This document shows positions 12,901-21,523 of a stretch of 64,000 nt of DNA, piece after piece. The first letter of the stretch is position 1. Every line of letters begins with the position of its first letter. Both the position numbers and the translations under genes were made by a program. The notes beneath the pieces were generated by a model. The model was not told the DNA's origin and made no database searches. It was given only the letters and a program-made list of their open reading frames with translations. This DNA comes from Sthenelais limicola (lineage: Eukaryota > Annelida > Polychaeta > Phyllodocida > Sigalionidae), in assembly GCA_942159475.1 (NCBI GenBank), contig OW804096.1:140915442-140979441 (forward strand), read 5' to 3'.

Positions 12901-13268
12901 TCTGACCCATTAAAGCATGGTTCCTAAATTTGAGAGATAGAACACCAAGTTAGAATTGTCTTTGAAAGATATGATACACATGGTGTGTACCTCTTAAATG
13001 TGTACTATAAGTCGGACAATAGTGTACAAAATGTCTTGGTTACGTCAAACTGTATTTTGAACCTCATTTACGTCTCTAAATTTGAGTAATTTGAGAGAAT
13101 TGGTGAAAACAAACTATGTTTCTGATGGTTTATCCCATGTACACACATTGTCCTTAATTACCACAGTAATACAAATGACAATAATACTAATGATTTTGTA
13201 CTTACATTCTGTGATGTTACTCCAGTAATTATAGCAGATAGTATGAATACAGCAGATAAAGGAGTCAT
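807..13268 (-). CDS. Secreted vWA-EGF matrix-type protein, 5' part, spliced
   Basis: Read on the minus strand, exons that join in phase are 13268-13206 (start), 12923-12878, 11038-10920, 10279-10033, 7085-6867, 5446-5339, 3711-3598, 1960-1844, 1417-1307 and 923-807. All have AG acceptors and GT donors (mostly GTAAGT or GTGAGT). The first exon encodes a signal peptide ([20 protein letters not shown]), then a short Cys-bearing segment, a vWA domain and five EGF modules. The last exon ends in phase 1, so the gene continues beyond position 1. The layout fits a secreted extracellular-matrix or cell-surface protein. vWA-EGF combinations are common in animal matrix proteins such as matrilins and SVEP1, but I cannot assign an orthologue. 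An AG lies directly before the ATG, so an upstream untranslated exon is possible. I see no coding exon in 1-800. Confidence 0.82.
946..1183 (+). mobile_element. MITE family A in intron
   Basis: The ends are GGGTCTGATTTTCAGAAAAT and TTTTCTGATAATCTGACCC, with the family A interior (TTGGTTAGGTTGAACTGTA on the opposite strand). It lies between EGF exons 4 and 5, about 23 nt from the exon-5 acceptor. Family A has about 230-240 bp, terminal inverted repeats beginning GGGTCAG, and 4-bp target-site duplications. Confidence 0.8.
1307..1417 (-). CDS. EGF-like exon 4, calcium-binding type
   Basis: A phase 1-1 exon of 111 nt encoding [15 protein letters not shown] ... [14 protein letters not shown]. It matches cbEGF (EIDEC and VDSINRF) and has all six Cys. 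The acceptor is TGTTACAG and the donor GTGAGT. Confidence 0.88.
1622..1828. mobile_element. Fold-back (long inverted repeat) element, short copy
   Basis: The outer ends are TTAAAGGGTGGTCTTTACTG and CAGTGGAGACCACCCTTTAA. Inside lies a second palindrome around GAGGACCTGCCTACATGG / CCATGTAGGCAGGACCTC. The subterminal GCGGTAAGCTCT motif is the unit that is amplified in the sister copy at 6427-6817. It lies in the intron between EGF exons 3 and 4. Confidence 0.75.
1844..1960 (-). CDS. EGF-like exon 3, calcium-binding type
   Basis: A phase 1-1 exon of 117 nt encoding [17 protein letters not shown] ... [14 protein letters not shown]. Six Cys are present and the cbEGF signature ([12 protein letters not shown]) is intact. 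The acceptor is TTTGACAG and the donor GTGAGT. The preceding intron (3597-1961 on this strand) contains the 16-bp minisatellite. Confidence 0.88.
2026..2971. repeat. 16-bp minisatellite, about 59 units
   Basis: Tandem units of the form TGTTTCCTACACTGAA with variants at TGTTTC/TGTGTC and CCTAC/CTTAC/TTTAC. Blocks of the same variant order recur (2430-2590 and 2770-2970), so amplification has occurred in multi-unit blocks. It lies inside the intron between EGF exons 2 and 3. Units abut without spacers, so it is not a CRISPR array. Confidence 0.95.
3598..3711 (-). CDS. EGF-like exon 2, calcium-binding type
   Basis: A phase 1-1 exon of 114 nt encoding [16 protein letters not shown] ... [14 protein letters not shown]. 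All six Cys are present. The DIND start and the VDGLQEY segment match the cbEGF signature (D-x-D/N-E/D-C with a later D/N and aromatic residue). The acceptor is CTTTTGCAG and the donor GTAAAT. Confidence 0.88.
3757..4167 (-). mobile_element. MITE family B
   Basis: The ends read GATTTCAGGAAAATGAGAAA and TTGTGGCTCATTTTCCTAAA. The interior matches the other copies (TGTTTACTATCATTGGAAT and ATATTTTGCGACTTGTG). It lies upstream of EGF exon 2 on the minus strand. Confidence 0.7.
4168..4748. other. Intron sequence with a short inverted repeat
   Basis: A palindromic stretch (ACCACAGTTATGTATTTCC, CGAAGGATTC and GGAAATACATAACTAAGGTT) spans about 4231-4335. I see no exon or recognised element beyond this. 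Confidence 0.4.
4749..4982 (+). mobile_element. MITE family A, diverged
   Basis: The left end is GGGTCAGATTGTCAGAAAAT and the right end AATTGTATATTTTCAGGCAA followed by TTTCACCC. The interior TGCTAAATCAGGCT and AGTTATTAGTGAGGATTGG match the family in diverged form. It lies in the intron between EGF exons 1 and 2. Confidence 0.7.
5339..5446 (-). CDS. EGF-like exon 1
   Basis: A symmetric phase 1-1 exon of 108 nt with acceptor TTTTACAG and donor GTAAGT. It encodes [13 protein letters not shown] ... [14 protein letters not shown], giving the six-Cys EGF pattern. The DEC start is the calcium-binding-type opening. It follows the vWA exon at 6867 across an intron that holds the expanded fold-back element and nested MITEs. 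Confidence 0.85.
5469..6265 (+). mobile_element. Composite: family A joined to a truncated family B MITE
   Basis: Family A starts at 5469, is interrupted by family C (5497-5841) and stops near 5940, where sequence of the right half of family B begins (GAGTCGCCAAATTGATATTT). The family B part runs to about 6265 (TCATCTCCTCTTTTCAAATA). The right end of A and one end of B are missing. Confidence 0.6.
5497..5841 (+). mobile_element. MITE family C nested inside a family A MITE
   Basis: The ends are AGGGGACTTGCAT and ATGCAACTCCCCT, with AT repeated on each side. The host family A copy (starting 5469) is cut within its GTACAATTGGCAGC segment, which resumes at 5842. A sister copy interrupts the second SBP gene at 56363-56705 with the same AT duplication. 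The element is about 345 bp. Confidence 0.85.
6427..6817. mobile_element. Fold-back element with expanded internal 12-mer
   Basis: The ends (TTAAAGGGAGGTCTCCACTG and CAGTGGAGAACACCCTTA) match the short copy at 1622-1828. Between them the subterminal motif ACCGCAGGGCTT is repeated in 19 units from 6565 to 6792 plus a partial unit. The last units carry GAG in place of GGG. The repeat gives long open frames in several frames (QGLP, AYRR, GKPC), which are by-products. Confidence 0.85.
6867..11038 (-). CDS. Exons 3-5: divergent von Willebrand factor A domain
   Basis: Exons 11038-10920, 10279-10033 and 7085-6867 together encode about 195 residues with the vWA order of elements: a hydrophobic first strand ([12 protein letters not shown]), a helix ([12 protein letters not shown]), the [10 protein letters not shown] strand, a central region, a [10 protein letters not shown] strand, and a closing block ([20 protein letters not shown] ... 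KACP). Strand order, spacing and flanking Cys fit vWA. The first strand lacks the DxSxS part of the MIDAS metal site, so metal-dependent ligand binding is unlikely. The phases (1-0, 0-1, 1-1) join without a break. I infer a protein-interaction module at the N-terminus of a secreted protein. Confidence 0.72.
7117..7345 (+). mobile_element. MITE family A near the vWA exon
   Basis: The left end is GGGTCATATTATCAGGAAAT, the interior TGGTAAATTCTGCTAAATTC, and the right end TGTACATGTTGTGGCGACTT followed by CACCC. It starts 32 nt upstream (minus strand) of the acceptor of the vWA exon at 7085. Confidence 0.7.
7346..9054. other. Intron with diverged repeats, no exon seen
   Basis: A diverged family B fragment lies at about 7390-7600 (ATGAGTCATCATCC, GTGGACAACTACTAGTTAAA). 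At 7780-7950 there is a dispersed repeat (TGTATAAAGACCACCTCTC ... CCCCTCTAATGAGAC ... TTTCCACTGTATGTG), found again at 18,695-18,820. A diverged family A copy covers about 8676-8903. The stretch 8000-8560 shows no recognisable gene. Confidence 0.5.
9055..9275. mobile_element. MITE family E
   Basis: Terminal inverted repeats AGTCCCCGTTGGTTGG and CCAACCAACGGGGACT bound 221 bp. A longer relative (36131-37089) has the same ends. Confidence 0.75.
9280..9416. repeat. Long hairpin, about 65-bp arms
   Basis: The left arm (CAATTAGAGCC ... TTTATTGTCCTCCCTGGCC ... CTAAGCCTGACGGGAACCAT) pairs with the right arm (ATGGTTTTCGTCAGGCTTAG ... CCAGCGAGGACAATAAA ... CTCTAATTG). It abuts the family E MITE and may be a nearly pure inverted-repeat element. 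Confidence 0.75.
9512..9925. mobile_element. MITE family F
   Basis: The left end contains GATTCCACTGGATGCTCTTT and the right end TACAAGCAATCCAGTG. The interior has TGATTTAAGCGCAGCAACAC and GTAGAATCGCTCTGCTCTTG. Related copies lie at about 35,840-37,152 and 55,447-55,850 in the duplicated genes. Confidence 0.65.
10288..10513. mobile_element. MITE family A directly next to the vWA exon 4 acceptor
   Basis: GGGTCAGATCTTTAGAAAAT starts nine bases from the exon boundary at 10279; the far end is TTTCTTAAAATCTGACC. On the minus strand the acceptor reads GACCCATTAACAG, so nearly all of its upstream context lies in the MITE. A second family A end (10861-10907) begins just past the donor of the previous exon (10920). 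Confidence 0.75.
11295..11529 (-). mobile_element. MITE family A, reverse orientation
   Basis: The left end GGGTCGACTTTTCAGAAAAC, the interior AATCCTGTCAAATAACCC and the right end TATGAAAATCTTACC identify a diverged copy in the intron between exons 2 and 3. Confidence 0.65.
12173..12788. mobile_element. Adjacent MITEs: family A then family B
   Basis: Family A runs from GGGTCCGATTTTCAGAAAAT (12173) to GAGGATCTGACCC (about 12401). Family B follows almost directly, from ATGAGTCATAAGTCGC (12408) to TTGTGACTCATTTGCCCGGA (about 12788). Both lie in the intron between exons 2 and 3. Confidence 0.7.
12878..12923 (-). CDS. Exon 2: short mature N-terminal segment
   Basis: This 46-nt exon reads [15 protein letters not shown] in the frame set by the signal-peptide exon and ends in phase 1 before GTAAGT. 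It contains two Cys and one N-glycosylation sequon (NGS). It links the signal peptide to the vWA domain. I recognise no domain in it. Confidence 0.7.
13206..13268 (-). CDS. Exon 1: initiator Met and signal peptide
   Basis: The exon has 21 codons from ATG at 13268-13266 to a GTAAGT donor at 13205. The peptide has a short N-region, a hydrophobic core ([12 protein letters not shown]) and a TSQ|N cleavage-like end. It splices in phase 0 to the Cys exon at 12923. This is the start of the minus-strand vWA-EGF gene. Confidence 0.75.
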
Positions 13269-13493
13269 CTAAATACAAGAAGATACTTAATGTTAAATAA
13301 ACACAGGATAACAAAGAGTGAATAAAGAGAAAACAAAGCTAAAGGCTGAGGCATATATATTACAATGTAGACATTGGTAGATCTGGGCCCTATTGTGCTC
13401 ATTAGAAGTCCTTACTAACTATATTCCTTTCGTGGCTACTTTTCCTTGCTGCATAGCTGGTAAGGAACATTTTGGGAAGAAATTTGCTATACA

Positions 13494-13600
13494 GATAAAT
13501 ACACAAAACTACCTCGGATTTGAGGTCGAAGTGAATATTCACCATATCAGTCAAGGGGCAGTTACCCCGCAACTGACATGGTGAATATTCACAGCGCCAC
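13494..13600. repeat. Palindromic repeat, copy 1
   Basis: GTGAATATTCACCATATCAG and CTGACATGGTGAATATTCAC form a hairpin of about 20-bp arms around AAGGGGCAGTTACCCCGCA. The same block, with flanks (ACACAAAACTACC), recurs in direct orientation at 15430-15545. Confidence 0.75.
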
Positions 13601-13624
13601 GGTGAGGGGACCTATATGGGTTCT

Positions 13625-15785
13625 GTCAGTAACTGAAGCAATATTGCTCGTGGGCAATAGACAGTCAACCTAGATTTTCGGCTCTTCTTCGTGGCTATGT
13701 TTTTTAAGTGAATCAAGCCAAAGAACTAATTATTTAACAATTTATTCCTCAAAATTGGGTCAAATTGAATTATTTTAAACTATAATGCAATTTTCATTGG
13801 GAATTGTTGTGCCAATGATTAATTTAATGACTGTATTGTATTTGTAGGCTGCCAAAAATACATTCTAGGTGTCTAAATGAAATTTAGACACCTAGAATGT
13901 ATACCTAGCCCAATTAGGAGCAGAGATAAGCCTGTTTCCAGATTTGCTGGATCGGTTGCGACCATATTAAATTATTTTATTACATAATGTAATTTTCATT
14001 GGAAATTTTTGGGTCAATGATTTTTTTAATGACTATATTACATTTGTAGGCTAATGAAACATGCATTTAGACACCTGGAACATATTCCTAGCCCCATCAG
14101 AAGCAGAGATATGCCAGTTTACAAATTTGACATGTTTGGTTGCAGCCATCTTGAATATCTCAAATTGCTCAAGGTCAGGAACTTCACATCACACAGGAAT
14201 GTGATATAGGGACCCCATAGATGATATAAATCAAGAGAGAAAAAAAATTTATCTGGGATTTCCGGGTTAGGCTCTCCCACTGCTGGACTATTAATGGTGG
14301 CTGTCATTATTTTGGATTCAATTAAAAAGTTTTCACCAGTTGACGTAACAGTATAATACATTGAATTAACTTCAGTCGCTTAGAATATTGCACTAGTTCA
14401 CGAGTGTAATATTCTAAGCGACTGAAACGAACGAGATACTTAACAGATTTGTTATGTACATGCTTTTATTTATCATGCAAATTGAAACAAATTTGTCATA
14501 AATTTGAATTTTAGTGGTAAACTAAGTAAAGAAAACCAGATCGGTCGCTCAATAGTGAAATACACACTATGCGTAACTCACTCTAGATATGTTGTTTGCA
14601 AAACAATGCAACACATTGTGTATAATAAAATACATTATGTAAATGCAATGCAAACTTATCAGCAGTGTCAGTCGTTCAACCTTGGTCTTGCACTAATTCA
14701 CATCTCTATATAGTAAGGAGTAACTTATTATTTAACACAACTTAACCTTGAAGGTAGGACTTGCCACTCCACTCCATCTACAGGAGCAGCAACAACAACA
14801 TCACCACAATTTGTACTTTAAAGATTTACAAGCCTTGCGGGCACCTGTATCACTTTTATATTGAGTAAGCCTAGCTATTTCACACATTCGGTCTGCAGTG
14901 TTTCAACATGAAAGGTAGGTGCTTAAGCTTCTGTTTCAACTTGTGTGCATTCATCTTACTACTGCGTTCTTTCCATCTTTGTATCCTCATTATTTACTGC
15001 CAGATATTGATAATAATTTTAATACTTTACTAACTGTATACGATCAGTTTTCATGAAATCAACACGCAGGCTATTTTGAAGGAGTTTTGAAACCAGTTTC
15101 TTGTATATGAATAACTGTTATACCAAACAATGCACATTATATAGACCTTTCATGCGACATATATACTTTTATAGAGCTAAAATAAAAAAGCGAAAACGGC
15201 CAAGATTATATGCTTTTCTAAAGAGAACATTTTTTTTGTCAGCATTGTACAAAACATCAAATGACTATTACATGTGTCTGCAATAATGCTCCGACCCAAT
15301 GGCTATACATACATAAAAAATATAGTGTTTCAAAATATGTTCATTTTCTTTTAATTTAATTTTTGTATTGGGGAATTTTAATGTTGCCCTCCCAAGGCTC
15401 TTTGAAAGTGGTTGCTAAGGGATCCAAAATAAATATATACACAGAACTACCCGGGATTCAAGGCGGGAGTGAATATTCACCATGTCAATCAAGGGACGGT
15501 AGCCCCACGACTGACATGGTGAATATTCACAACGCCGAGAATCCAAGGGTTGTTTCATGTTTATTTCACTCCGCACACTAAACTTATGTTACATTAACAT
15601 GATCTACAGCCATTTTAATGAATAAATAGTTAAATAGTTATTTCTTTAGGTTGATTTGGCCAGAAAACTTAAGAGCCGAAATAAGAGCCAGAACCGCAGA
15701 AGATAGAAGGCATGCATGCGCACAGTGTACCAAAAACTAGATTGACTGTGTATTGCCCGCGAGCAATATCGCCTCAGTTACTGAC
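13625..15785. mobile_element. 2.2-kb element with about 50-bp terminal inverted repeats
   Basis: The left end GTCAGTAACTGAAGCAATAT ... GGGCAATAGACAGTCAACC pairs with the right end TGACTGTGTATTGCCC ... AATATCGCCTCAGTTACTGAC. The interior holds no transposase-like frame. It contains a block (about 13,980-15,230) that recurs without these ends at 45,600-47,520, the hairpin at 14,372-14,428, and the second palindromic repeat (15,430-15,545). I infer a non-autonomous DNA transposon or nested composite. Confidence 0.65.
14372..14428. repeat. 18-bp-arm hairpin
   Basis: TCAGTCGCTTAGAATATT and AATATTCTAAGCGACTGA flank an 18-base loop. Related copies are at 45,976-46,036 (nearly intact) and about 61,748-61,800 (degraded). 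Confidence 0.8.
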
Positions 15786-18700
15786 CAGCTAAATAATATA
15801 CAGCGCCTATGTTATCTCTATGGCTTCAGTTACTGACCAGCTAAACAATATACAGAGTCTATGTTATCTCTATGGGCTGAGCTTACCAAGGATGAAATAA
15901 TTAGTGATACTTTGTTTTTGGAATGTAATCTCTAACAATTCTATTTGAAATGAAACTAAATCTGTAACGTTGCCAACCCAACAGTTGGAACGTTGCCAAC
16001 CCAACAACATTCATTTTGAAACTGTGTCTACACAATTATAAATTACACCATTTCACTAAATGACAGGAGGAAGTCATTCTTTGTGAGCTTCCAGTGATAA
16101 GAAAACATTACTATAATTCCAAATATAAGATATAGGTAGTGCAAACTTGATGAAAATGAAACATACACGATTGTGAATTTATATAATTCCATTTTGCGCT
16201 GTGTAAAAGGAAAATAATAATTGTGATCATCATTCTATTATAGGAAATGTATCTACTTTGATATAATACAAACAACTTTGGGAAAGCGATTAAAATTGTA
16301 TTCTTATCAAAGGTTTCATTTTCAATATAATTCCAACCATCTTATTAGTTACATGCTACATTAGATTTCAGCGGTTTGCATATTTCAGGACTTGATAATC
16401 ATTGATTGTCATGTTATTTTGGAACTTGAGCTTTCATTGTTACCATCCTCAGCGCCCTAAACGAGCAGAAAATGCTTTTGGTGGCATAAATGTTTAGGTG
16501 TATATAACATTTCAGTGTAATTTCATGGATGAAAATGAATACATTATTTCCAGTGTTTTCCTGGAGATGTCTATATTTCCAATTGCCCTAGGTTTTTAAT
16601 ATGCCATATACAACCACAAGACTATTAAAACTAGGCCTAATAAACCCTCGTGCTGTTTGATATGGACTCATTCTTGAGGTAACTATAAGTTGGATAGATC
16701 GTTTTCTAACTATCATGAAATCTTTCCCAACAGACCTATCAATGAATCTTTTCTTTTCCACCTCATACAAAATTCGTAACCCCGCCCCCACCCTCCAAGT
16801 ATATTATCTGTATATGGGTCATATTTTCAGAAAATGTACAATTGACAACTGGGAACATTTAGTAAATTCTTCAGAATTAGGCTGCAATGTGGACAATACT
16901 AGGTAAATTCGACTATATTCGGCATTGCATTGATTCTAGCAATCTGTTTGGTTAGGTTGAACTGTATTTTGAACTTTATTTTCGTCTGAAATTTGGGTTA
17001 TTTGATAAGATTGGCGAAGTTGAATTGTACATTTTCTGAAAATCTGACCCATATGCTACTTATAAGATAAGCTTTGTTAATTCATCAAAATGTATTTTAG
17101 AAGCATGGTTGTACATGCATTCTGAGTGTGCTTGATTTCCTGACAAGGTATCGGAGGGTGAAGTGTTTTGACTATTCTCCTAAATGCCCCCACCCCCCTC
17201 CCGAAATAAAAAGTTTATCCCGACCCCCCTACTATTTCATATGTTCCGCCACGCCTGGACTTAATTAGAAGGGGCAGTTTGAATTAAGTCTTGCATTTGG
17301 AGATCAAAATATCGAAAAAATGAAGAGAGATGTAGGCATTAATTGATTACATTTATTAAAAAATACATTTTTTCTTAACAATATCCTAGAAGATTGGCAC
17401 TTGGGGATAAACATACACAGAAATATCATGGAAAATAGATATTTCGCATTTGTGTAGAATAATAGGTTATTTTACATAGAATCTCATGTCATTATACATA
17501 GAAATGTGTGCATGTAGAATACTAAGGAGAATCGAATATGTTGAAAGCTCGCTTTAAGTATAGGAAAAATAAATAAATAAGAATATTTCTCTGTACGATT
17601 TCGGTATAGACAACTAAAGGATCACAGAGATATAAACAAATTGTGTCATTGTTTTGATATGCTTAAATAATCGGCTCATTTTTGGAAGGAATTAAATTTA
17701 AATATGTGAAAGAATGCACAAGTGATAATAACAATTTTTTCTCATGATTCAATTTACATAATTATCAGATGTATATTGAGGCATAAATATAGTTATTATG
17801 ATATGTTCAATCAATTGGCATATTTCACATGAGATACTGTGATGTAAGGGACATGATCAGAGGAGATATTTTCAAATATGGAACAAAGTACGAATTGCAA
17901 GTCTAGTTATTTATTTTACCGTTTTCTTAAAGAAGACATTATTCCTAGTGTTTCTCCCCCTATTGTCTTAAAATATTGTTTAATTTTAGATGAATTACCT
18001 GGATTCGAAAACAGATAATATACTGTGGGGACATGCTATTTTAAGGGTGATAACCACCGAAAAATCACCAAGAATCTCTACTCAAAACTATAGAAAGCGT
18101 CGAATAGAAAACCGCATATGAAAATAAAGCTTAACAACTGTAGAGTGCATTCATCTAGTCAGACAAACGACACATATAAGTTGTAAAAGGTTAGGTGGGA
18201 AAGAAGTATGGAAACGCCAAATGCAATGCTTAACTGGGATTGACCTATAAAGGTCTATAAAAAAATGTGTTCGGTTTCTTTTGCTATAACAAGATTCCCA
18301 GCAGACTAGTGTTATCAGACATTACGTAGTAGGTTCAGTTACTCATATATATTTGCCATGAACTGTCCTTGACCTATTGCTACATTAGTTATGTGTAGAC
18401 TTAGTGTATGTAAACTCGGGCCACGAACGTGTCAAGAATGAGAATATGTCTGCAACATCCTCCATGATATTTGTACTTATTGTCTGATGATATTTTGTCT
18501 TAGGGAGTTGCATGTTTAACCACACATGTTGATTATAGTGCATTCTTCGATCGATTCAGTTCAAATCTATTTAGCAACATCAAAAACTGCAAAGATCTTT
18601 TCACAAATATCATCGTATGATGGGAAGGATAAAGTATTATTTCATGGAAATATGTACAATATGTAACTATGGGCATGAGACAGCTGTTGGATATTCGTAT

Positions 18701-19479
18701 AAAGACCACCTCTCAGTCCCGAAGTGCTTTCCCCTGATAGATTAGCCCCTCTAATGGGACCACCTCACTATGAGACCACAAATCGTTCAGTGGTTTCAAT
18801 AGAGAGGTTCCACTGTATGTACGATGCTGAAAATGACATGCTCTTAATAGTTTTTTTTACTGAAATATTAAAGATGGTAGACATGCAAATCCCCTAGTGT
18901 GTTGTTTTCTGGGCACAATATAAAGCATAACTTTATAACTGACTGGTAATAGTTTTATGGATCGGTGTTTAATTCTCAGTCTAGACGTAGAGTTGAGAGA
19001 GTCCCCTCAAACTGAGTGAAAGCCTCTTGCTCCAAACAACAAAACTCCATTAAAATCATGTTATGACGCCTCCTCAAAGGACAGGGATTCTATTAACGGA
19101 GTAGGCGTCCGATCACCGAGGGACCATTCTTATCTGATCTGAGAGGCGATGTTCTATGTTTCTTTCACACCTTTCACGCCATTTTCTATTGAACACTGAT
19201 GATTATGTTGAACTTAGAAAGTTTTTGACAAGAACGTTATGTTACAATTCTAAGGTATGTGTGTGTTTCAAAATGGCGTGAGGACGTGCTTTGACCTGCT
19301 CCCGGCCGTTTCTCTCTTCTCCTACTAAATGAGGAGTTTTTCATCATCACTTCATGTATCATTTCACAACAATCATCATTTGGGTTGGATTCTGTCTATG
19401 ACGAACTGTTTTTGGACTATATTATGACATATTAGCGAATTCCCAGGCTGATATTGGATACACACACTGCAATGGATAT
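15786..19479. other. Intergenic, no gene recognised
   Basis: Contains a family A MITE at 16816-17049 (GGGTCATATTTTCAGAAAAT to TTCTGAAAATCTGACCC) and the dispersed GACCACCTCTC repeat at 18,695-18,820. The rest is AT-rich. The final few hundred bases may belong to the 5' UTR of the retrotransposon that follows; I cannot place its 5' end. Confidence 0.5.
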
Positions 19480-19656
19480 GTGCAATGCACCCATGGACAC
19501 TCACACATAGCCGGTGAAGCTGTTGTTTACCACTGCCCCTCTACATACACTGGATCACAGGTCACGTACTCGATTTATCACCTGCATATATATTTGAACT
19601 CTGTATTCTGTCTATTTTCTATGATACTAGCCTATCCTCCTAACCAAACGACCACG

Positions 19657-21522
19657 ATGGAGGCACGTATGAAAGTTATGGAAGATAAATGGACAAATGA
19701 ATTCGCCCCAACCCGAGATAAAGTAGATAGATTTCAGGCATATGCCAATAGAATAAACACCCGTGTTAAACAACTCGAACTCGAGCTAGCCCATGTATCT
19801 CTAGTAGCTAGCAACCTAGAAAGTTATTGTTTGGATCTGGACAGGGGTCAGAGGAAATGACATATTATCCTTTCTGGATATGCAGAGTCCAGAGAGGAAA
19901 AGAAGAAGAACTCTGTTACTTGGGATAAGATGGTTGCTTTATGCCATACTATAGATGTTACCTTTAGGCCCCTAGACCTAGAATTCGCCTCCCGTATTGG
20001 GACCCAAGGAGTATGCAGGAATGCCCCCCGTAATATCATTCTAAAGTTTAGAAATGAATCAACTAGAAACCGTATATTCAAGTGTAAGATTCGTCTGAGG
20101 GATAGTGAGGCCTACAAGAATTGCTATGTGAACCCTGACCTCCCCGATAAGGTCGCTCGTAGCCATGCTGACATGCGCCAAATACTGGCACATGCCAAGA
20201 AAGCAGAGATGAGTTATAAGATTTCCCTGAGTAGGGGTAAAATCAATGTAGATGGTAGCGAATATACACACAATCAGTTAAACTCTCTACCTGAGGGGAT
20301 CAAGATCTCTCAAGTTAAAACCAAGAAGATCGCTGGGGCCCTGGGATACCAGGGTGAACATTCTCCATTTTCTAACTTTAGCAAAGCTCTTTTCACGTTT
20401 AATGGTAAAATCTTCCATACAGCCGAACAGGCATACCAATATACTCAAGCCACCCAAACTAACAACGCCTCAATTGCCTCTACAATCGAGTCCACACTGT
20501 GCCCCAGACTAGCTAAAAAGTGGGGGGACCGGTGCAGACAAAACGACAACTGGGACCGTCTCAAAAACCGAGTAATGGAAGACATATTGCGCGAAAAGTT
20601 CAAGCAGTGCAAGGACGCTCGCTCTGAACTCCTAGATTCGGGTGAGGTAGTTCTAGCCGAGTGTACGAGGGATTTATGGTGGGGGACAGGCATTGCCTTA
20701 TCTAATAATGTCCTTATCGATGTTAACACTGCATGGCCTGGCAAAAACCATCATGGACTCATCCTGGCTACAATTAGAGAGGATCTTCGCAGAGCTGAGT
20801 TTATTAAGACGGCCCCTCCCCCGGCACATGAAGACGATGGTGATTACCAAGACGTCTGGGCGAAAGACCAGGAAGATATGATGCATGATTATTACTTTCA
20901 AATAGGCATGGCCATGCCTCTTACAGGTAACCCAGGGGTAGATAATGCCATATTACAAGATTCGAAAGAGGAGCGCCCTGAGGATACCAGATCCAACCAA
21001 ACCGAATCAGTAATTGATGATGAAGAGGACAATGAGGAGGAAGAGCCCAAAGCACCCCCCCTTACAGATTTAGAGCAGGCCATAAATGATGAAGTCGATT
21101 CTATCCTATTCCAACATGAACACCCATCTGAGGAGCACAACAAAGAAGCAGGTGCAGAGGGGGGAGACGCAATTACCACGGGGGCTACTCCCGTCCCAAT
21201 GATTCAATCAGGGGCTGAGGGGGGAGACACCTCTATGGAGGGGGCTACCGCTGCCCAATCTAAAATCGCCACACCTAGAAATGGCAAACCTTCCCCAGCT
21301 GAGTCTAATAGGCAATCAAGAGCGCCAAAACACCAACAAGCTTCAAACAGGCCCGGCACCCGTAGTACGAGTGGCAGTGGGCAGCGGCCCCAGTCACTCT
21401 CTGAAAAGTCACTCTCTGACAGACCACCACCGAAGCCGGTCACGCCAAATAGCAGCCCAACACGTGCCCCAACCTCTATTCAAAAGGCAGGTTCAACCAG
21501 CTCGAAGGGAAAATCCCAGTAA
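19657..21522 (+). pseudogene. Retrotransposon ORF1: coiled coil, RRM-like, NADAR domain
   Basis: The frame opens with a heptad-rich segment (MEARMKVMEDKWTNE ... RVKQLELELAHVS), then NLESYCLDLDRG, the usual junction before the RRM-like domain of non-LTR ORF1 proteins. A TGA at 19858-19860 interrupts the frame, which resumes at once (IILSG) and runs to TAA at 21520. After an ORF1-type C-terminal region (GKINVDG), about 155 residues (roughly nt 20,335-20,800) match NADAR/YbiA: SPFSNF, TAEQAYQYTQA, RVMEDILREKF, LLDSGEVVLAECTRDLWWG, and WPGKNHHGLILATIREDL. An acidic stretch (DDEEDNEEEEP) and a Ser/Pro-rich tail follow. Known NADAR proteins are N-glycosidases acting on phosphoribosyl or ADP-ribosyl groups. 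Its role here is unknown; I infer an action on ADP-ribosylated nucleic acid or nucleotide. Confidence 0.85.
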
Positions 21523-21523
21523 C

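Noticed and set aside
19858..19860. Selenocysteine or programmed readthrough at the ORF1 TGA
   Set aside because: A second TGA and further frame breaks occur in ORF2, and both TGAs fit CpG decay. Nothing else supports recoding.
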